A stretch of DNA of 64,000 nt from assembly GCF_026250525.1 (NCBI RefSeq), contig NZ_CP111044.1, positions 434,001-498,000 on the forward strand. The letters are read 5' to 3'. This stretch comes from Chondrinema litorale (GTDB taxonomy: Bacteria > Bacteroidota > Bacteroidia > Cytophagales > Flammeovirgaceae). The position numbers and the translations under genes were made by a program. This document shows, in pieces, positions 1-9,176 of this stretch. The notes under the pieces were generated by a model. It ran no database searches. It was not told where the DNA came from and saw only the letters and a program-made list of their open reading frames with translations. The number at the start of each line of letters is the position of its first letter. The stretch's first letter is position 1.

Positions 1-2874
1 ATCGTAATCGACACTATACACCGTTCTGCCATCGAGTGTAGAAAGTGGCAGGTTTGGATCATCATTATTGGTAATAGTACCACCAGTTGCATAAAGTGCG
101 TGCGATCTAGAATAGATTTTACCTCCGATTTGTCCGTCGAATAAAATTCCTAAGGTAAAGTTTTTGTAAGCAAAAGAGTTGTTTATACCTAATCGAAGGT
201 CTGGTTGATATGAACCAGCTGATACTTTCTCTTCAGTAATCATTGGTAAACCATTTTCATGGATTATTTGACCATCTTCTGCCCTTACAAAGCCTAAGCC
301 GTATAGTTGTCCGAGTAATTTTCCTTCTTCGGCCACATACTCAAGGTCAGCACCTCCAGTATCACCTGGAAACATATCTGCTACTATAGAATATCTACCA
401 CTACTTATTACTTCTGGTAAACTTTCTACAATTGCTCTGTTTCTACCGATGTTAAAAGTAGCATCCCAGCTAAATAAGCTTTTGTCGATTATTCTACCAC
501 TTATCATTAGCTCAATACCTTTGTTGCTAATTTCTCCTCCATTGGTAAGGTTATAATCGTATCCACTAACTGTAGCAACTGGCAGTAGAATTACCTGATC
601 GTAACTCAACATGTCGTAATAAGTAAAATCTAGTCTTAATCGGCCTTTAAACAAACGTGCATCTATACCTGCTTCATAAGCTTTTGTGCGTTCGTTTGTA
701 AGATTCTGATCAGCAATAGTTCTGTTAGTTGTAAATACAGCTTGAGAACCATAAGCAGCTTGTGGTGTGTAAGTATTTCCAAAAGCATATGCTGGTGCAC
801 CATTTCCTACTTCGGCATATGAGCCTTTTAGTTTAAGGAATGATAATTCTGCCGGAAGTTCTATCATTTCAGATAATACTGCACTTACTGCAAGTGAAGG
901 ATAGCCGAAGCTATAAGATGAACCATCTAATCCAGCAATTGGATTTACTAACGTACTATTCCAATCGTTTCTGTATGATGCATCTAGAAAGATGCTATTT
1001 TTGTAAGAAAATGTGGCTATTCCAAATAGACTGTTTATTCCTGTTCTGGTTTTTTGAGATTCAACTAATACACCTGAACGAGCATTCGTAAGGGTATATA
1101 CACTTTCATCTGTCCCAAAGTTTTCTAGTTCTGGGTTATTAGCTACTAATGTATTGCCATATTGTCTCATGATATTTCCACCTACTTTAATATCTAAATC
1201 AAAGTCAGAAAAATCATCCATATCTGTATGATATCCTAGTAGAAGTTCGGCATTTGTTTCTCTAAAAGAGATTTCATCTTCTCTATAACTACCAAGCAAA
1301 ACTCCTTTAGTTGAAGGTGCTCTTCTGTATTGTCTTTCTTCATCAAGAATATCTGCTCCATAACGGAAACGAGCATTAAAATGCTTATTAATGTCGTATT
1401 CTACCTTAACATTGCTAATAAAGCGATTGCTCTGAAAAGAGTTTGTATTTTCTTTAGCAATTAACCATGGATTATTTACCCACGAACTCTCTACATACCT
1501 TTGTTGTACACCTTCTTGTCCAGGTTGCCAGTAATCTTTAAGATCATCTATTTCAACTTGTCTTGGGTACCATAACCAACCATACATAATAGAAGAAGAC
1601 TCATCGTAACCTGCATTTGGCACATTATCTGAACCAGAAACTACATACATTGAATTTGCACGTACTTTTAAACGATTATCTAAAAAAGATCTACCAATAC
1701 TCATTTGTATTGTATTTCTTCTAAGATTTGTATTGGGCACAATTCCTCTATTACTTAAATTGGTAAAAGAAAATCTTGTATCGCCATTTTCTGTTCTGTT
1801 GTTTATGGCAATGTTATTAATAGCTGTAACACCTGTTCTAAAAAAGTTTCTCACATTATCTTCTGCAGGAGTAAATGGAACGGGTTCACCATCTGAATTA
1901 AACTGTTTGATTAATTGACCATTCATTCTAGGCCCCCAATTTTCTCCGTAAGCTTCGTAATATTCATTAGTACCTATGTAGTTACTTCCATCTAGATAGC
2001 TGTACTTTCCGCCACCACCAAAGCCAAACTCATTTTGGTAGTCAGGTAATTTTAATATCGACTGAAAAGTAGTACTTGAGTTAATTTCAATACTAACATT
2101 TTTATCAGCATCTTTACCTGTTTTGGTTTGAATTAAAATAACTCCATCAGCTGCTCTTGAGCCGTATAAAGCTGATGCTGCAGGGCCTTTCAATATATTG
2201 ATTGAGGCGATATCATCGGAATTTACAACTTGTGCTGCATTACCAAAATCGATTGTAGTTGAACCATTTAAGCCATCATCAAAACTATACAAATCGTTTG
2301 TGATAGGCATGCCATTTACAACAAACAATGGTTGGTTATTACCTAAAAGCGATGCTGCACCTCTAATATTGATATTTGCCGATGCAGTAGGCCCATTAGA
2401 ACTACCTGTGATATAGACACCTGAAACTTTACCCGATAATGCATTTATCGGATTTGTTGCCTTAACGCCTGCAATATCTTTAGCATCAAGTTTTTGTACT
2501 GAATAGCCTAATGCTTTTTCAGAACGCTCAACACCAAGAGCTGTTACTACAATTTCATTTAATTCCTGAACATCTTCTAACAAGACAATGTCAAACGTTT
2601 GCCTATTATTAATAGGTATTTCTTGAGTAGCAAAGCCTACTGCACTTATTTGTACAATTGAGTTAGAATCAGATACTGAAAGAGAAAAATTCCCTTGAAT
2701 ATCTGTAATTGTTCCATTTGTAGTTCCTTTTTCAAGAATACTAACACCTGGAATTCCAAACTGTGTGTTGTCCTTTACTGTACCAGAGATTGGTATTTGC
2801 GCGTATACTGTACTTTGTGTAAAAACAAAAAAAGCTAACCAAAGAAATTTTGTCTCTTTGTAAATTTTTAGCAT
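1..2874 (-). CDS. SusC/RagA-type TonB-linked outer-membrane receptor (partial, C-terminus outside window)
   Basis: The frame is open from the ATG at 2874 down to base 1 (958 codons, no stop), so the C-terminal barrel lies outside the window. The N-terminus is a signal peptide ending VYAQ. A CarboxypepD_reg-like domain (roughly residues 27-105, start PISGTVKDN) and a TonB plug follow, with the SusC hallmark LNEIVVTALGVERSEKALGY and then ALYGSRAADGVILIQTK. The rest has the alternating pattern of beta-barrel strands. SusC proteins import oligosaccharides or peptides across the outer membrane with a SusD lipoprotein; any susD would be beyond the left edge. The substrate cannot be read from this sequence. 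The family is certain. Confidence 0.95.
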   Translation of the reverse strand, partial: MLKIYKETKFLWLAFFVFTQSTVYAQIPISGTVKDNTQFGIPGVSILEKGTTNGTITDIQGNFSLSVSDSNSIVQISAVGFATQEIPINNRQTFDIVLLEDVQELNEIVVTALGVERSEKALGYSVQKLDAKDIAGVKATNPINALSGKVSGVYITGSSNGPTASANINIRGAASLLGNNQPLFVVNGMPITNDLYSFDDGLNGSTTIDFGNAAQVVNSDDIASINILKGPAASALYGSRAADGVILIQTKTGKDADKNVSIEINSSTTFQSILKLPDYQNEFGFGGGGKYSYLDGSNYIGTNEYYEAYGENWGPRMNGQLIKQFNSDGEPVPFTPAEDNVRNFFRTGVTAINNIAINNRTENGDTRFSFTNLSNRGIVPNTNLRRNTIQMSIGRSFLDNRLKVRANSMYVVSGSDNVPNAGYDESSSIMYGWLWYPRQVEIDDLKDYWQPGQEGVQQRYVESSWVNNPWLIAKENTNSFQSNRFISNVKVEYDINKHFNARFRYGADILDEERQYRRAPSTKGVLLGSYREDEISFRETNAELLLGYHTDMDDFSDFDLDIKVGGNIMRQYGNTLVANNPELENFGTDESVYTLTNARSGVLVESQKTRTGINSLFGIATFSYKNSIFLDASYRNDWNSTLVNPIAGLDGSSYSFGYPSLAVSAVLSEMIELPAELSFLKLKGSYAEVGNGAPAYAFGNTYTPQAAYGSQAVFTTNRTIADQNLTNERTKAYEAGIDARLFKGRLRLDFTYYDMLSYDQVILLPVATVSGYDYNLTNGGEISNKGIELMISGRIIDKSLFSWDATFNIGRNRAIVESLPEVISSGRYSIVADMFPGDTGGADLEYVAEEGKLLGQLYGLGFVRAEDGQIIHENGLPMITEEKVSAGSYQPDLRLGINNSFAYKNFTLGILFDGQIGGKIYSRSHALYATGGTITNNDDPNLPLSTLDGRTVYSVDYD

Positions 2875-3404
2875 AAATAACTAGTTTTTTAGGGTTAATA
2901 ATCCCCCCTATATATTATTTAATTTTTCAATTCCAAGTCAGAAATGCATTATATAAAAATGTTACAAAACTTACCTCTAAAAATTACTTTTTTAATACCA
3001 CTCATATATTAAGCATAATAGCTGTTATTAGCTTTTAAATTGCACTTTTTTAATATAATATGCCTCTGCATGAGATAAATATATTTATTAATTGAACTAA
3101 ATATTTTCATATATTGGAGTAATCAATAAATTTAGTTATAAAAAAAGTTAATTTACTGCAATAACTTATATGATACACAACCTATTATGAGGTATTATTT
3201 ATCATCCGTAAACAACAAATATTTAGCGTTTTTATACCATAAAACTTGCAGTAAATCGGTATTTAAAAAGAGATAGGAGTGATTTTAAAATTATTATTGA
3301 GATGTTCTACAGGTTATTATTTCAATAGAATTGATATAAATATTTAGCTTAATATAATTAATATATATGAGCATAATAATGAACTGTGCTTGCAATATGA
3401 TATA
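2875..3404. other. 530-bp AT-rich intergenic region upstream of the SusC-type gene
   Basis: No convincing coding sequence on either strand. It holds the presumed promoter and leader of the SusC-type gene, which starts at 2874 and reads left. The only structure I see is an 11-bp perfect inverted repeat (ATTTACTGCAA at 3151-3161, TTGCAGTAAAT at 3246-3256), with arms 84 bp apart. No clear TAnnTTTG Bacteroidota promoter could be fixed with confidence. Confidence 0.5.
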
Positions 3405-3815
3405 TTAAACTACTTTGATTCTGCCCCAAGTAATACGATCCCAAATTCTTTCGTGCAAGTAGTAAAATGCTATTTTGGTAAATAGTTCTAAGCTTCCAAT
3501 GGCAATTGCTTTATCAATTTCTTTGCTAAAGAAATAAGAAAGTAGAATAGTATCTATTGTTCCAGCTATTCGCCAACTAATGCTTTTTGTGAGACTGCTT
3601 AATCTTGATTTGTTATTTCTATACCATGAAAGGTTATTCCATATTCTTTCATGTAAATAAAACAAACCTATTTTGGTAAAAACTTCAGTAACTCCTATAG
3701 AAATAGCAGTGCTAATTCTTCCTGTTATCAGAAAAGATAAGAAGATTGTATCCATTGTACCTAACATTCTCCATGTTATTGCCTTAATTACACTTCTTAT
3801 ATGTGAGTCTTGCAT
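3405..3815 (-). CDS. Tandem-duplicated DUF2061 membrane protein
   Basis: A 136-residue protein made of two copies of one ~58-residue module. Copy 1 (about residues 5-64) has KAITWRMLGTMDTIFLSFLI and TEVFTKIGLFYLHERIWNNL. Copy 2 (about 74-131) has KSISWRIAGTIDTILLSYFF and LELFTKIAFYYLHERIWDRI. This matches DUF2061, a short two-helix membrane domain with W-R, T-D and LHERIW signatures. The domain is usually single or fused to other proteins; in many Bacteroidota it sits near sulfate-assimilation genes, which are not seen here. Each module should give two membrane segments, four in all. Function is unknown. The ATG at 3815 is the natural start. Confidence 0.85.
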   Translation of the reverse strand: MQDSHIRSVIKAITWRMLGTMDTIFLSFLITGRISTAISIGVTEVFTKIGLFYLHERIWNNLSWYRNNKSRLSSLTKSISWRIAGTIDTILLSYFFSKEIDKAIAIGSLELFTKIAFYYLHERIWDRITWGRIKVV

Positions 3816-4222
3816 TTTGCAATAACATTTATGGTTAAAACTAGGAACAGCTTATACCAAATATAATATTTATAATTTGATGATTAAACTAATTACTAAT
3901 CAAATATTTAGTGATTACAAGCTTATTCTATCGAAATTATATTCAAGTTATACGTAATGAAGATTGTTTTTTCATAATACCAAATCTGTATTTAGGCAAG
4001 CCTGCTATTAAATAGATAAAAAAAGTAATAGCAAACAAATATTAAGCGTATTGCTGATGATTACAGCCTTTCACAAAGGTAGTTTACTAGGTGCTTTAAA
4101 GAATTTTCGGTGTTTAATCCCAAAATTTATGCTCGAATTACTCGGTTTGAATCAGTGATAAAAACTCGTCAAATGTAGTTTAACTAAGCTAATCAATCCA
4201 AAAAGATATCACAGTAACAAAT
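3816..4222. other. Intergenic region, no gene recognised
   Basis: 407 bp of AT-rich sequence between two minus-strand genes. I see no ORF with coding character, no strong terminator hairpin and no RNA gene. It probably carries the promoter of the DUF2061 gene that starts at 3815. Confidence 0.4.
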
Positions 4223-4648
4223 CTAATGACTGATATTAGGGTTAAGAAAATCAAATGGAGAAATTTCATTGATAACCTCTCCGGTTTCTACCATATAACT
4301 TGTGAAATCAGGATAAAAATGACTCAATTCAAATTTGCGATATACATCATCTAACTTAATAACTTCTCCATTCTCGAGATTAAAAAATAGGTTTGATATT
4401 GTTTGACCTTCATTAAGGTGGTTTTTAGGTGCATTATTTAATACAGAATCAATAACTTGTTTGTTATTAGTTTCAACAGCTTTTAAATATTCAAAAAGAA
4501 TAGTTGTGTTATTAATTTTAGAGTTATTTAAAAAGGTATTAATCTTTTCAGCATTTTTTTCTGTAACAGGAAGTGTTATTAATGTTACTTTTTCATGAGG
4601 TCCTAATGATGGGTTGGTATGCTCTAACTTGATTGATTTAATTTTCAT
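4223..4648 (-). CDS. Hypothetical protein, 141 aa
   Basis: Soluble, acidic, no signal peptide or membrane segment. It begins MKIKSIKLEHTNPSLGPHEKV, continues with an Asn-rich helical middle (NTFLNNSKINNTTILFEYLK) and ends NPNISH. I do not recognise a family. The ATG at 4648 is a good start. Codon use is like its neighbours, so I regard it as a real gene. It stands alone, with about 175 bp to the next gene upstream. Confidence 0.6.
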   Translation of the reverse strand: MKIKSIKLEHTNPSLGPHEKVTLITLPVTEKNAEKINTFLNNSKINNTTILFEYLKAVETNNKQVIDSVLNNAPKNHLNEGQTISNLFFNLENGEVIKLDDVYRKFELSHFYPDFTSYMVETGEVINEISPFDFLNPNISH

Positions 4649-4822
4649 CTACAATTTTGGTTTTCGTGTATTAAATTATATTCAACTTCAACAATATATA
4701 GCATTTAGGTTGTGGATTCTAATATACTTATACAAATCCTATAAATTGGAGATAATCCCCATATATCTTGACAATAAGTGCATCCCTTGGCGTAAATCCC
4801 CCTCCCCTCTAAACTACTTTTT

Positions 4823-5890
4823 TCATTTAACTGCAACTGCTTTGAAAAATGTATAACAAAAAGTTCCACCCTGAGCTGTATCGTATAAATCGTTTATCCC
4901 TCGTTCCATTTCTGCGTTAGAAATAATTTTTTGAGTAATTGCATCTTCTTTAATTCCTTGAATCATCGCTGTAAAAGTATTTTTTATAAATCCTTCTACC
5001 ATTTCAGGCTTTGATTCATCAACATAGATTTGACGAGGACTAATCTTAACATTGGAAAATCCTATCTTTGATAATAATGGAAATAGCTCTCTCCCGATAT
5101 TTGCGTTTCCTCCATTTTTCTTCTGTAAATGAACCTGTGCTTGTATTGCTTTTCTTGCTGCATTGCTGTCTGGGTAGAAAAAAGTAGATCCATGATCACC
5201 TTCGATAACAGTAAGAGTTCCATTCTTTTTAAGAACTCTCTTAAGCTCTTTTAATGCGCTTTCTGCTTTTTCTAAATGTTCTAAAACAAAACATACAAAA
5301 ACATGGTCGAAAGATTCATTTTTAAAAGGTAATTCATATACATCAGCTTTCTTGAAAGTGACATTTTCGATCCCTATAGAATTAATAGTTTCTTGAGCTT
5401 TTAAAAGTGATTTTTCTGAAAAATCAATAGATGTAAAGTGGGATGTTGGATTTTGTTTAGTAATTATTTTTGTTTGAGCTCCTACTCCACAACCCACTTC
5501 CAAGATTGAAGATTTTTCTTCCCAAAAAGAATCGTAGTGTAATATTTCAGCCATAGTTTTGGCTTGATCATTTAATCTTTGACTTTCTTCATTAGAGTAA
5601 CCATGAACATAACGCTTAAACTGATCTTGACTAATTTTTCTAACTCGATCTTCCAAATGCTCAAATTGTTGTAACATATTTTTACATGCATCTTTAAGTT
5701 CTTTTCCCTCTGGTGTAAAATGCAGTTGATTGTTTAAACGATGAAAAATATGCACACCTAAACGAGTTTCCAATTCTTTAAGTTGGTGGCTTAGTGCTGA
5801 TTGTGTTAAGAATAACTCTTCCGCAGCTTTATTTAGAGAACCTACTCTTGCTACTGTATCGATTAATTTTAAATGTTTTACTTCAATCAT
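4823..5890 (-). CDS. Fusion of a MetR-like LysR DNA-binding domain to a SAM-dependent methyltransferase
   Basis: Residues 1-65 are a canonical LysR winged helix-turn-helix (GSLNKAAEELFLTQSALSHQ, then LETRLGVHIFHR and FTPEGKEL), closest in pattern to MetR. A linker helix follows to about residue 87. There is no LysR effector-binding domain. Instead residues ~90-355 form a class I Rossmann methyltransferase: motif I EVGCGVGAQT at 131-140, acidic residue D156 in SIDFSEKS, and KKADVYELPF at 180-189. No internal Met lies near the junction, so this is one polypeptide in one uninterrupted frame. It presumably binds DNA and SAM; the methyl acceptor is unknown. Two identical palindromes lie just upstream. 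Confidence 0.88.
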   Translation of the reverse strand: MIEVKHLKLIDTVARVGSLNKAAEELFLTQSALSHQLKELETRLGVHIFHRLNNQLHFTPEGKELKDACKNMLQQFEHLEDRVRKISQDQFKRYVHGYSNEESQRLNDQAKTMAEILHYDSFWEEKSSILEVGCGVGAQTKIITKQNPTSHFTSIDFSEKSLLKAQETINSIGIENVTFKKADVYELPFKNESFDHVFVCFVLEHLEKAESALKELKRVLKKNGTLTVIEGDHGSTFFYPDSNAARKAIQAQVHLQKKNGGNANIGRELFPLLSKIGFSNVKISPRQIYVDESKPEMVEGFIKNTFTAMIQGIKEDAITQKIISNAEMERGINDLYDTAQGGTFCYTFFKAVAVK

Positions 5891-5899
5891 ATTGATAAA

Positions 5900-5947
5900 A
5901 TTTATAAATCAAAATTATGACTTTGACTTAAATAATGATTTATAAAT
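5900..5947. promoter_or_regulatory. Paired 10-bp palindromes upstream of the LysR-methyltransferase fusion
   Basis: The palindrome ATTTATAAAT occurs at 5900-5909 and again at 5938-5947, 38 bp apart and 10-57 bp upstream of the start codon at 5890. LysR proteins commonly autoregulate through paired dyads at this distance. A TAATTTTG sequence on the minus strand (5910-5917) fits the Bacteroidota -7 element TAnnTTTG. The palindromes are AT-only, so chance occurrence in this AT-rich DNA is quite possible. Confidence 0.3.
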
Positions 5948-6282
5948 AGTATGAGATAAATTGATATTGACTATGAATTATTTTAATAGCTAAGTAGAGA
6001 ATGATAGTTAATTTCCCAAACACATTTCTATAGCTCAATGAAGAAATATAATGAGACCCTATTTTACCTTAAAACAATCTTCCATATAACTTTTCTAATA
6101 ATCAATACAATTATGATTGCTGTACACTTTGGTAATTCTCATTTTACTAAAAAATGTGTAGCCAGTATTGCTTGTCCTCTAGATAATTTGGATATTGGAC
6201 TATAATATCGTGTACAAGTGCATTATAAAGCATTTGGTAAAGCTAAAGAGAGATGGAATACCTATAATTAAAAAGATTCATT
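5948..6282. other. Intergenic region between divergent genes
   Basis: Region between the fusion gene (reading left) and the lipoprotein (reading right). No gene recognised and no strong hairpin. It should contain the promoter of the lipoprotein at 6283. Confidence 0.4.
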
Positions 6283-6816
6283 ATGAAAAATCTGCTGTTT
6301 ATTGTTGTATTAACTCTTTTCTTCACTAGTTGTGAAAAAGATGAAGTTGACATAAACAATCCCGATGTACAGAAATTTGTACAACAAATTAAAGATGGAA
6401 CTTACAATCACTATGAGAAAGGGCAAAATAGAGAAGATTTGTGGCTTCAAATGCCAAATTTTACGAAAAGCAATATTCAATCACTGATTGATTTCTCGAA
6501 AGATACATCTCATATTACTAATTTTCCTTTAAATCCTGTATCATCTCGTAAACCTTTCCCTGCTGACAGAGAATATTTAATTTTGGGAGAATGCTTGCTT
6601 TGGACTGTAGAAGGTATAAGAAACGATTTTAGATATGGTTCGCTTGACCCATACCTAATCGATACCGCTTTAAATGAAAATGAAAGATTTCAAGGACTAA
6701 AGGGAACAGAAATCCTGATCATTAAAGATGTTTATAATGATTGGTGGAATAGTTTAAAAGGTAAAGACTGGAAGAATACAAATCCACTAGAAAATACCTC
6801 TTATATATGGTTTTAA
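6283..6816 (+). CDS. Small lipoprotein of unknown function
   Basis: 177 residues. The N-terminus is a lipoprotein signal (MKNLLFIVVLTLFFTSCEKD) with the lipobox Cys at position 17. The mature part has LILGECLLWTVEGIRNDFRYGS and a C-terminal YNDWWNSLKGKDWK. This resembles small Bacteroidota lipoproteins often annotated only as DUFs; I cannot name the family with confidence. It is likely anchored in the outer membrane facing the periplasm. It stands alone, convergent with the siderophore operon. Confidence 0.75.
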   Translation: MKNLLFIVVLTLFFTSCEKDEVDINNPDVQKFVQQIKDGTYNHYEKGQNREDLWLQMPNFTKSNIQSLIDFSKDTSHITNFPLNPVSSRKPFPADREYLILGECLLWTVEGIRNDFRYGSLDPYLIDTALNENERFQGLKGTEILIIKDVYNDWWNSLKGKDWKNTNPLENTSYIWF

Positions 6817-6866
6817 ATTATTGTATTCTTCTAGTCTTTCTATAATAGATAAATTAATATTTCTAT

Positions 6867-8495
6867 TTAATTTACCGCAGCAACTGCTACTTTTTTTCGA
6901 ACTTTTTCTGGCTGAGGCGAGCGAAGTTTAACAGCTACTAATAAGGTAATGGCTCCAGATAATAACCAAATTAAGTCTACAAAGAATGTATCTGGATAGC
7001 CCAAACTTAAAGATTTCCATAACCACAAACCTGAATGAAAACCATTAAAAATCGGTATTGCTATACCAAAAGTACCTGACAGAATCAGTGCATTTCTGTT
7101 GATTAAAAAATAATTTTTTATTCGATAGCTATACACCGAATATAAAACCCAAAATGCTAGAAATAGCCAACTAATAATTATAAAGCGGTTTTCCATTTCA
7201 ACTGGGAAGGTTTTTGACAAAATAAAAAGTAAGGCAATAGCCGGATAGAGTCCTAAACATACTCCCAAATAAATGGCTCCCACATTGGTATTGAACTTCT
7301 GTTTTGCTAAATATTTCTTAGTATTTCGTGCCTTAAGCCAAACCATTACTCCTGATATAATTACTAAACAAGTGAGTAATGCTAAAAGAAAATAAATTAG
7401 TTTAACGAAATTTCCACCATACTGGCCAAAGTGTATTTTATGTAGAAACTCTACCATTCCCACTGCATATGGCGGAAGGTCATCAGCCTTTTTTTCGCGT
7501 ATTAACTTCCCATCTGCTAATAGATAAATCGATTCTACGGTATTAAAAAAACTACTTTTTTGATCATTTATAATCCCCACTATCAAATGGGCATTTTTGT
7601 CATGGAAATTTTTGATCGATACAGAGATATGCTTACTACTTTCTTGAGAAAGCTGTGCTACTGTTTGCTCAACTAATGGGTTAATAGCTACAGAAGACTC
7701 TGAATATCCGTGTAACTCATAACTTTGAGTTGCAGGAGCAGGAAATACCTCTGCCAGCATGGCTTGTTGGCTACCTCCATATAAAACTTGAGCATAAGGG
7801 AAAAATAGTAAAATAGTTAAACCAAAAACAGTCCCTGTTAATGCATACATTAGTTGATAGGGCAAACCAATTACACCTAAAGCTGTGTGGGCATCTGTCC
7901 AAAGATTTTTTACTGAACCCTTTAAACGAAAGGTAAAAAAGTTGGAAAAGATTTTATCCCAATGAATAATGATACCTGAGATAATCGCAAAAAGAAAGAA
8001 TAAAGACACCAAACCAGATAAAATTATTCCAACTACAGGAATCTGATTAAAGTAATGCAAATCAAAAAGAAAATTACCGAGTTCGGCTTTCTGTTTTTTT
8101 TCTTTGTTAGCCTTAGAAGCTGCATAATTATTAGCATTCAATTCTAGCTTAATAGGCCCCTTTGCCACTGAATCTGGAAGTATATCTAACGAACTACTTA
8201 CCAAAGTTGAATCTCTAAGCGGACGTGAGTTTATGTTTATATTTTCTCCATGCCCATTAATCAAAAAGGTTCGACCATGCATATCATAACCTTTAGAGGC
8301 TACTTCTGCTATTAATCCATCATAATCAATAATTGCATCAGCAGTCTCTTTGGGTTCGTTTGTTTCCCAATGGTCAATGTTTTCCATAAATAAAGCAAAA
8401 GCTCCAGCAAAGAAAATCACATATAAACCAATACTTATAACAATGCCACTAACAGTGTGTGTGTTGAAGAAAACATTATAATCGCGTTTGCTCAT
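6867..8495 (-). CDS. PepSY-associated transmembrane protein of a siderophore-uptake operon
   Basis: 542 residues. TM1 is at about 13-36 (HTVSGIVISIGLYVIFFAGAF). A periplasmic PepSY-like region follows (IIDYDGLIAEVASKGYD), then TMs with IIHWDK and HTALGVIGLPYQLMYALTG, a second periplasmic domain, LHKIHFGQYGG, and four or five more TMs to the C-terminus. Such PepSY_TM proteins are inner-membrane partners of TonB siderophore receptors and are proposed to help reduce or release iron. Here it is the last gene after receptor, DUF4374 lipoprotein and two small membrane proteins, 18 bp from the preceding gene. Confidence 0.9.
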   Translation of the reverse strand: MSKRDYNVFFNTHTVSGIVISIGLYVIFFAGAFALFMENIDHWETNEPKETADAIIDYDGLIAEVASKGYDMHGRTFLINGHGENININSRPLRDSTLVSSSLDILPDSVAKGPIKLELNANNYAASKANKEKKQKAELGNFLFDLHYFNQIPVVGIILSGLVSLFFLFAIISGIIIHWDKIFSNFFTFRLKGSVKNLWTDAHTALGVIGLPYQLMYALTGTVFGLTILLFFPYAQVLYGGSQQAMLAEVFPAPATQSYELHGYSESSVAINPLVEQTVAQLSQESSKHISVSIKNFHDKNAHLIVGIINDQKSSFFNTVESIYLLADGKLIREKKADDLPPYAVGMVEFLHKIHFGQYGGNFVKLIYFLLALLTCLVIISGVMVWLKARNTKKYLAKQKFNTNVGAIYLGVCLGLYPAIALLFILSKTFPVEMENRFIIISWLFLAFWVLYSVYSYRIKNYFLINRNALILSGTFGIAIPIFNGFHSGLWLWKSLSLGYPDTFFVDLIWLLSGAITLLVAVKLRSPQPEKVRKKVAVAAVN

Positions 8496-8513
8496 GATAT
8501 TAAAATTTTAAAA

Positions 8514-8801
8514 TTAAGTGGATTGTCCTAAGTAGATAGCTAGCACACTGATTAGAGAAATAGCTGATAATATGCTCCAAATATGCCAAGCTTTGCGAAC
8601 CCAGTATGTTAGTAGAATGAATCCTAACCACAAGATAAATAAGCTAAAAACGGAGGTTCCCCACACCAAAGTAGGATTAAACCAAGAGGCCAAAGCAAGA
8701 TGAAAACTTAATGTGGCAATTAAGCTTCCGAGAATGGCAGCAGTAATTTTACTAGCCTTTACCCAGTTTGATGTTGTGAGATATTTAGGATTAGCAGGCA
8801 T
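8514..8801 (-). CDS. Small membrane protein, DUF3649-like
   Basis: 95 residues with three predicted membrane helices: ASKITAAILGSLIATLSFHLALA, TSVFSLFILWLGFILLTYWV and WSILSAISLISVLAIYLG. Size, topology and position between a DUF3325-like gene and a PepSY protein match DUF3649, which in Proteobacteria keeps the same company in ferric-siderophore loci. The assignment rests on context plus topology. It lies 1 bp from the upstream gene, so translation is probably coupled. Confidence 0.7.
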   Translation of the reverse strand: MPANPKYLTTSNWVKASKITAAILGSLIATLSFHLALASWFNPTLVWGTSVFSLFILWLGFILLTYWVRKAWHIWSILSAISLISVLAIYLGQST

Positions 8802-8802
8802 A

Positions 8803-9147
8803 TTAATAAGTATTGAGGTTTAGAAATAAGAACTCTATTCCAACAGAAAGCAACAGCAGCACAAACAGATGTATTTTGTTTACTTTATGGAAAGGCGTAA
8901 ACAGTGCTATCAGACTTGCGATAAGCATCCAAAGACAAACACTTGTTAGTATGCTAATCACTAATCCCATTTGAAGTAAATAGACCAAGGTCCCTAAAAT
9001 GAATAGGAACCCTGATAAATAGCGAGCAATTGAAACATGTTGAGCCAACCATAGCGACAAACCAGTTTTCTCAAACTCTACCCGTTTAGTGGCTGCAAAA
9101 AGACACCAAACTGAAAAAAAACTACATATTATAGATAAGCTGTACAT
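8803..9147 (-). CDS. Small membrane protein, DUF3325-like
   Basis: 114 residues with about four membrane helices: SLSIICSFFSVWCLFAAT, SGFLFILGTLVYLLQMGLVI, SVCLWMLIASLIALFTPF and LFVLLLLSVGIEFLFL. The R/K-rich stretch after TM1 (TKRVEFEKTG) and the gene order fit DUF3325, a companion of PepSY proteins in siderophore operons. The stop lies 1 bp before the DUF3649-like start. Function is probably structural or accessory to inner-membrane iron handling. Confidence 0.7.
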   Translation of the reverse strand: MYSLSIICSFFSVWCLFAATKRVEFEKTGLSLWLAQHVSIARYLSGFLFILGTLVYLLQMGLVISILTSVCLWMLIASLIALFTPFHKVNKIHLFVLLLLSVGIEFLFLNLNTY

Positions 9148-9176
9148 GATATTTCTCTATCTATTTAAGGTCTTGT

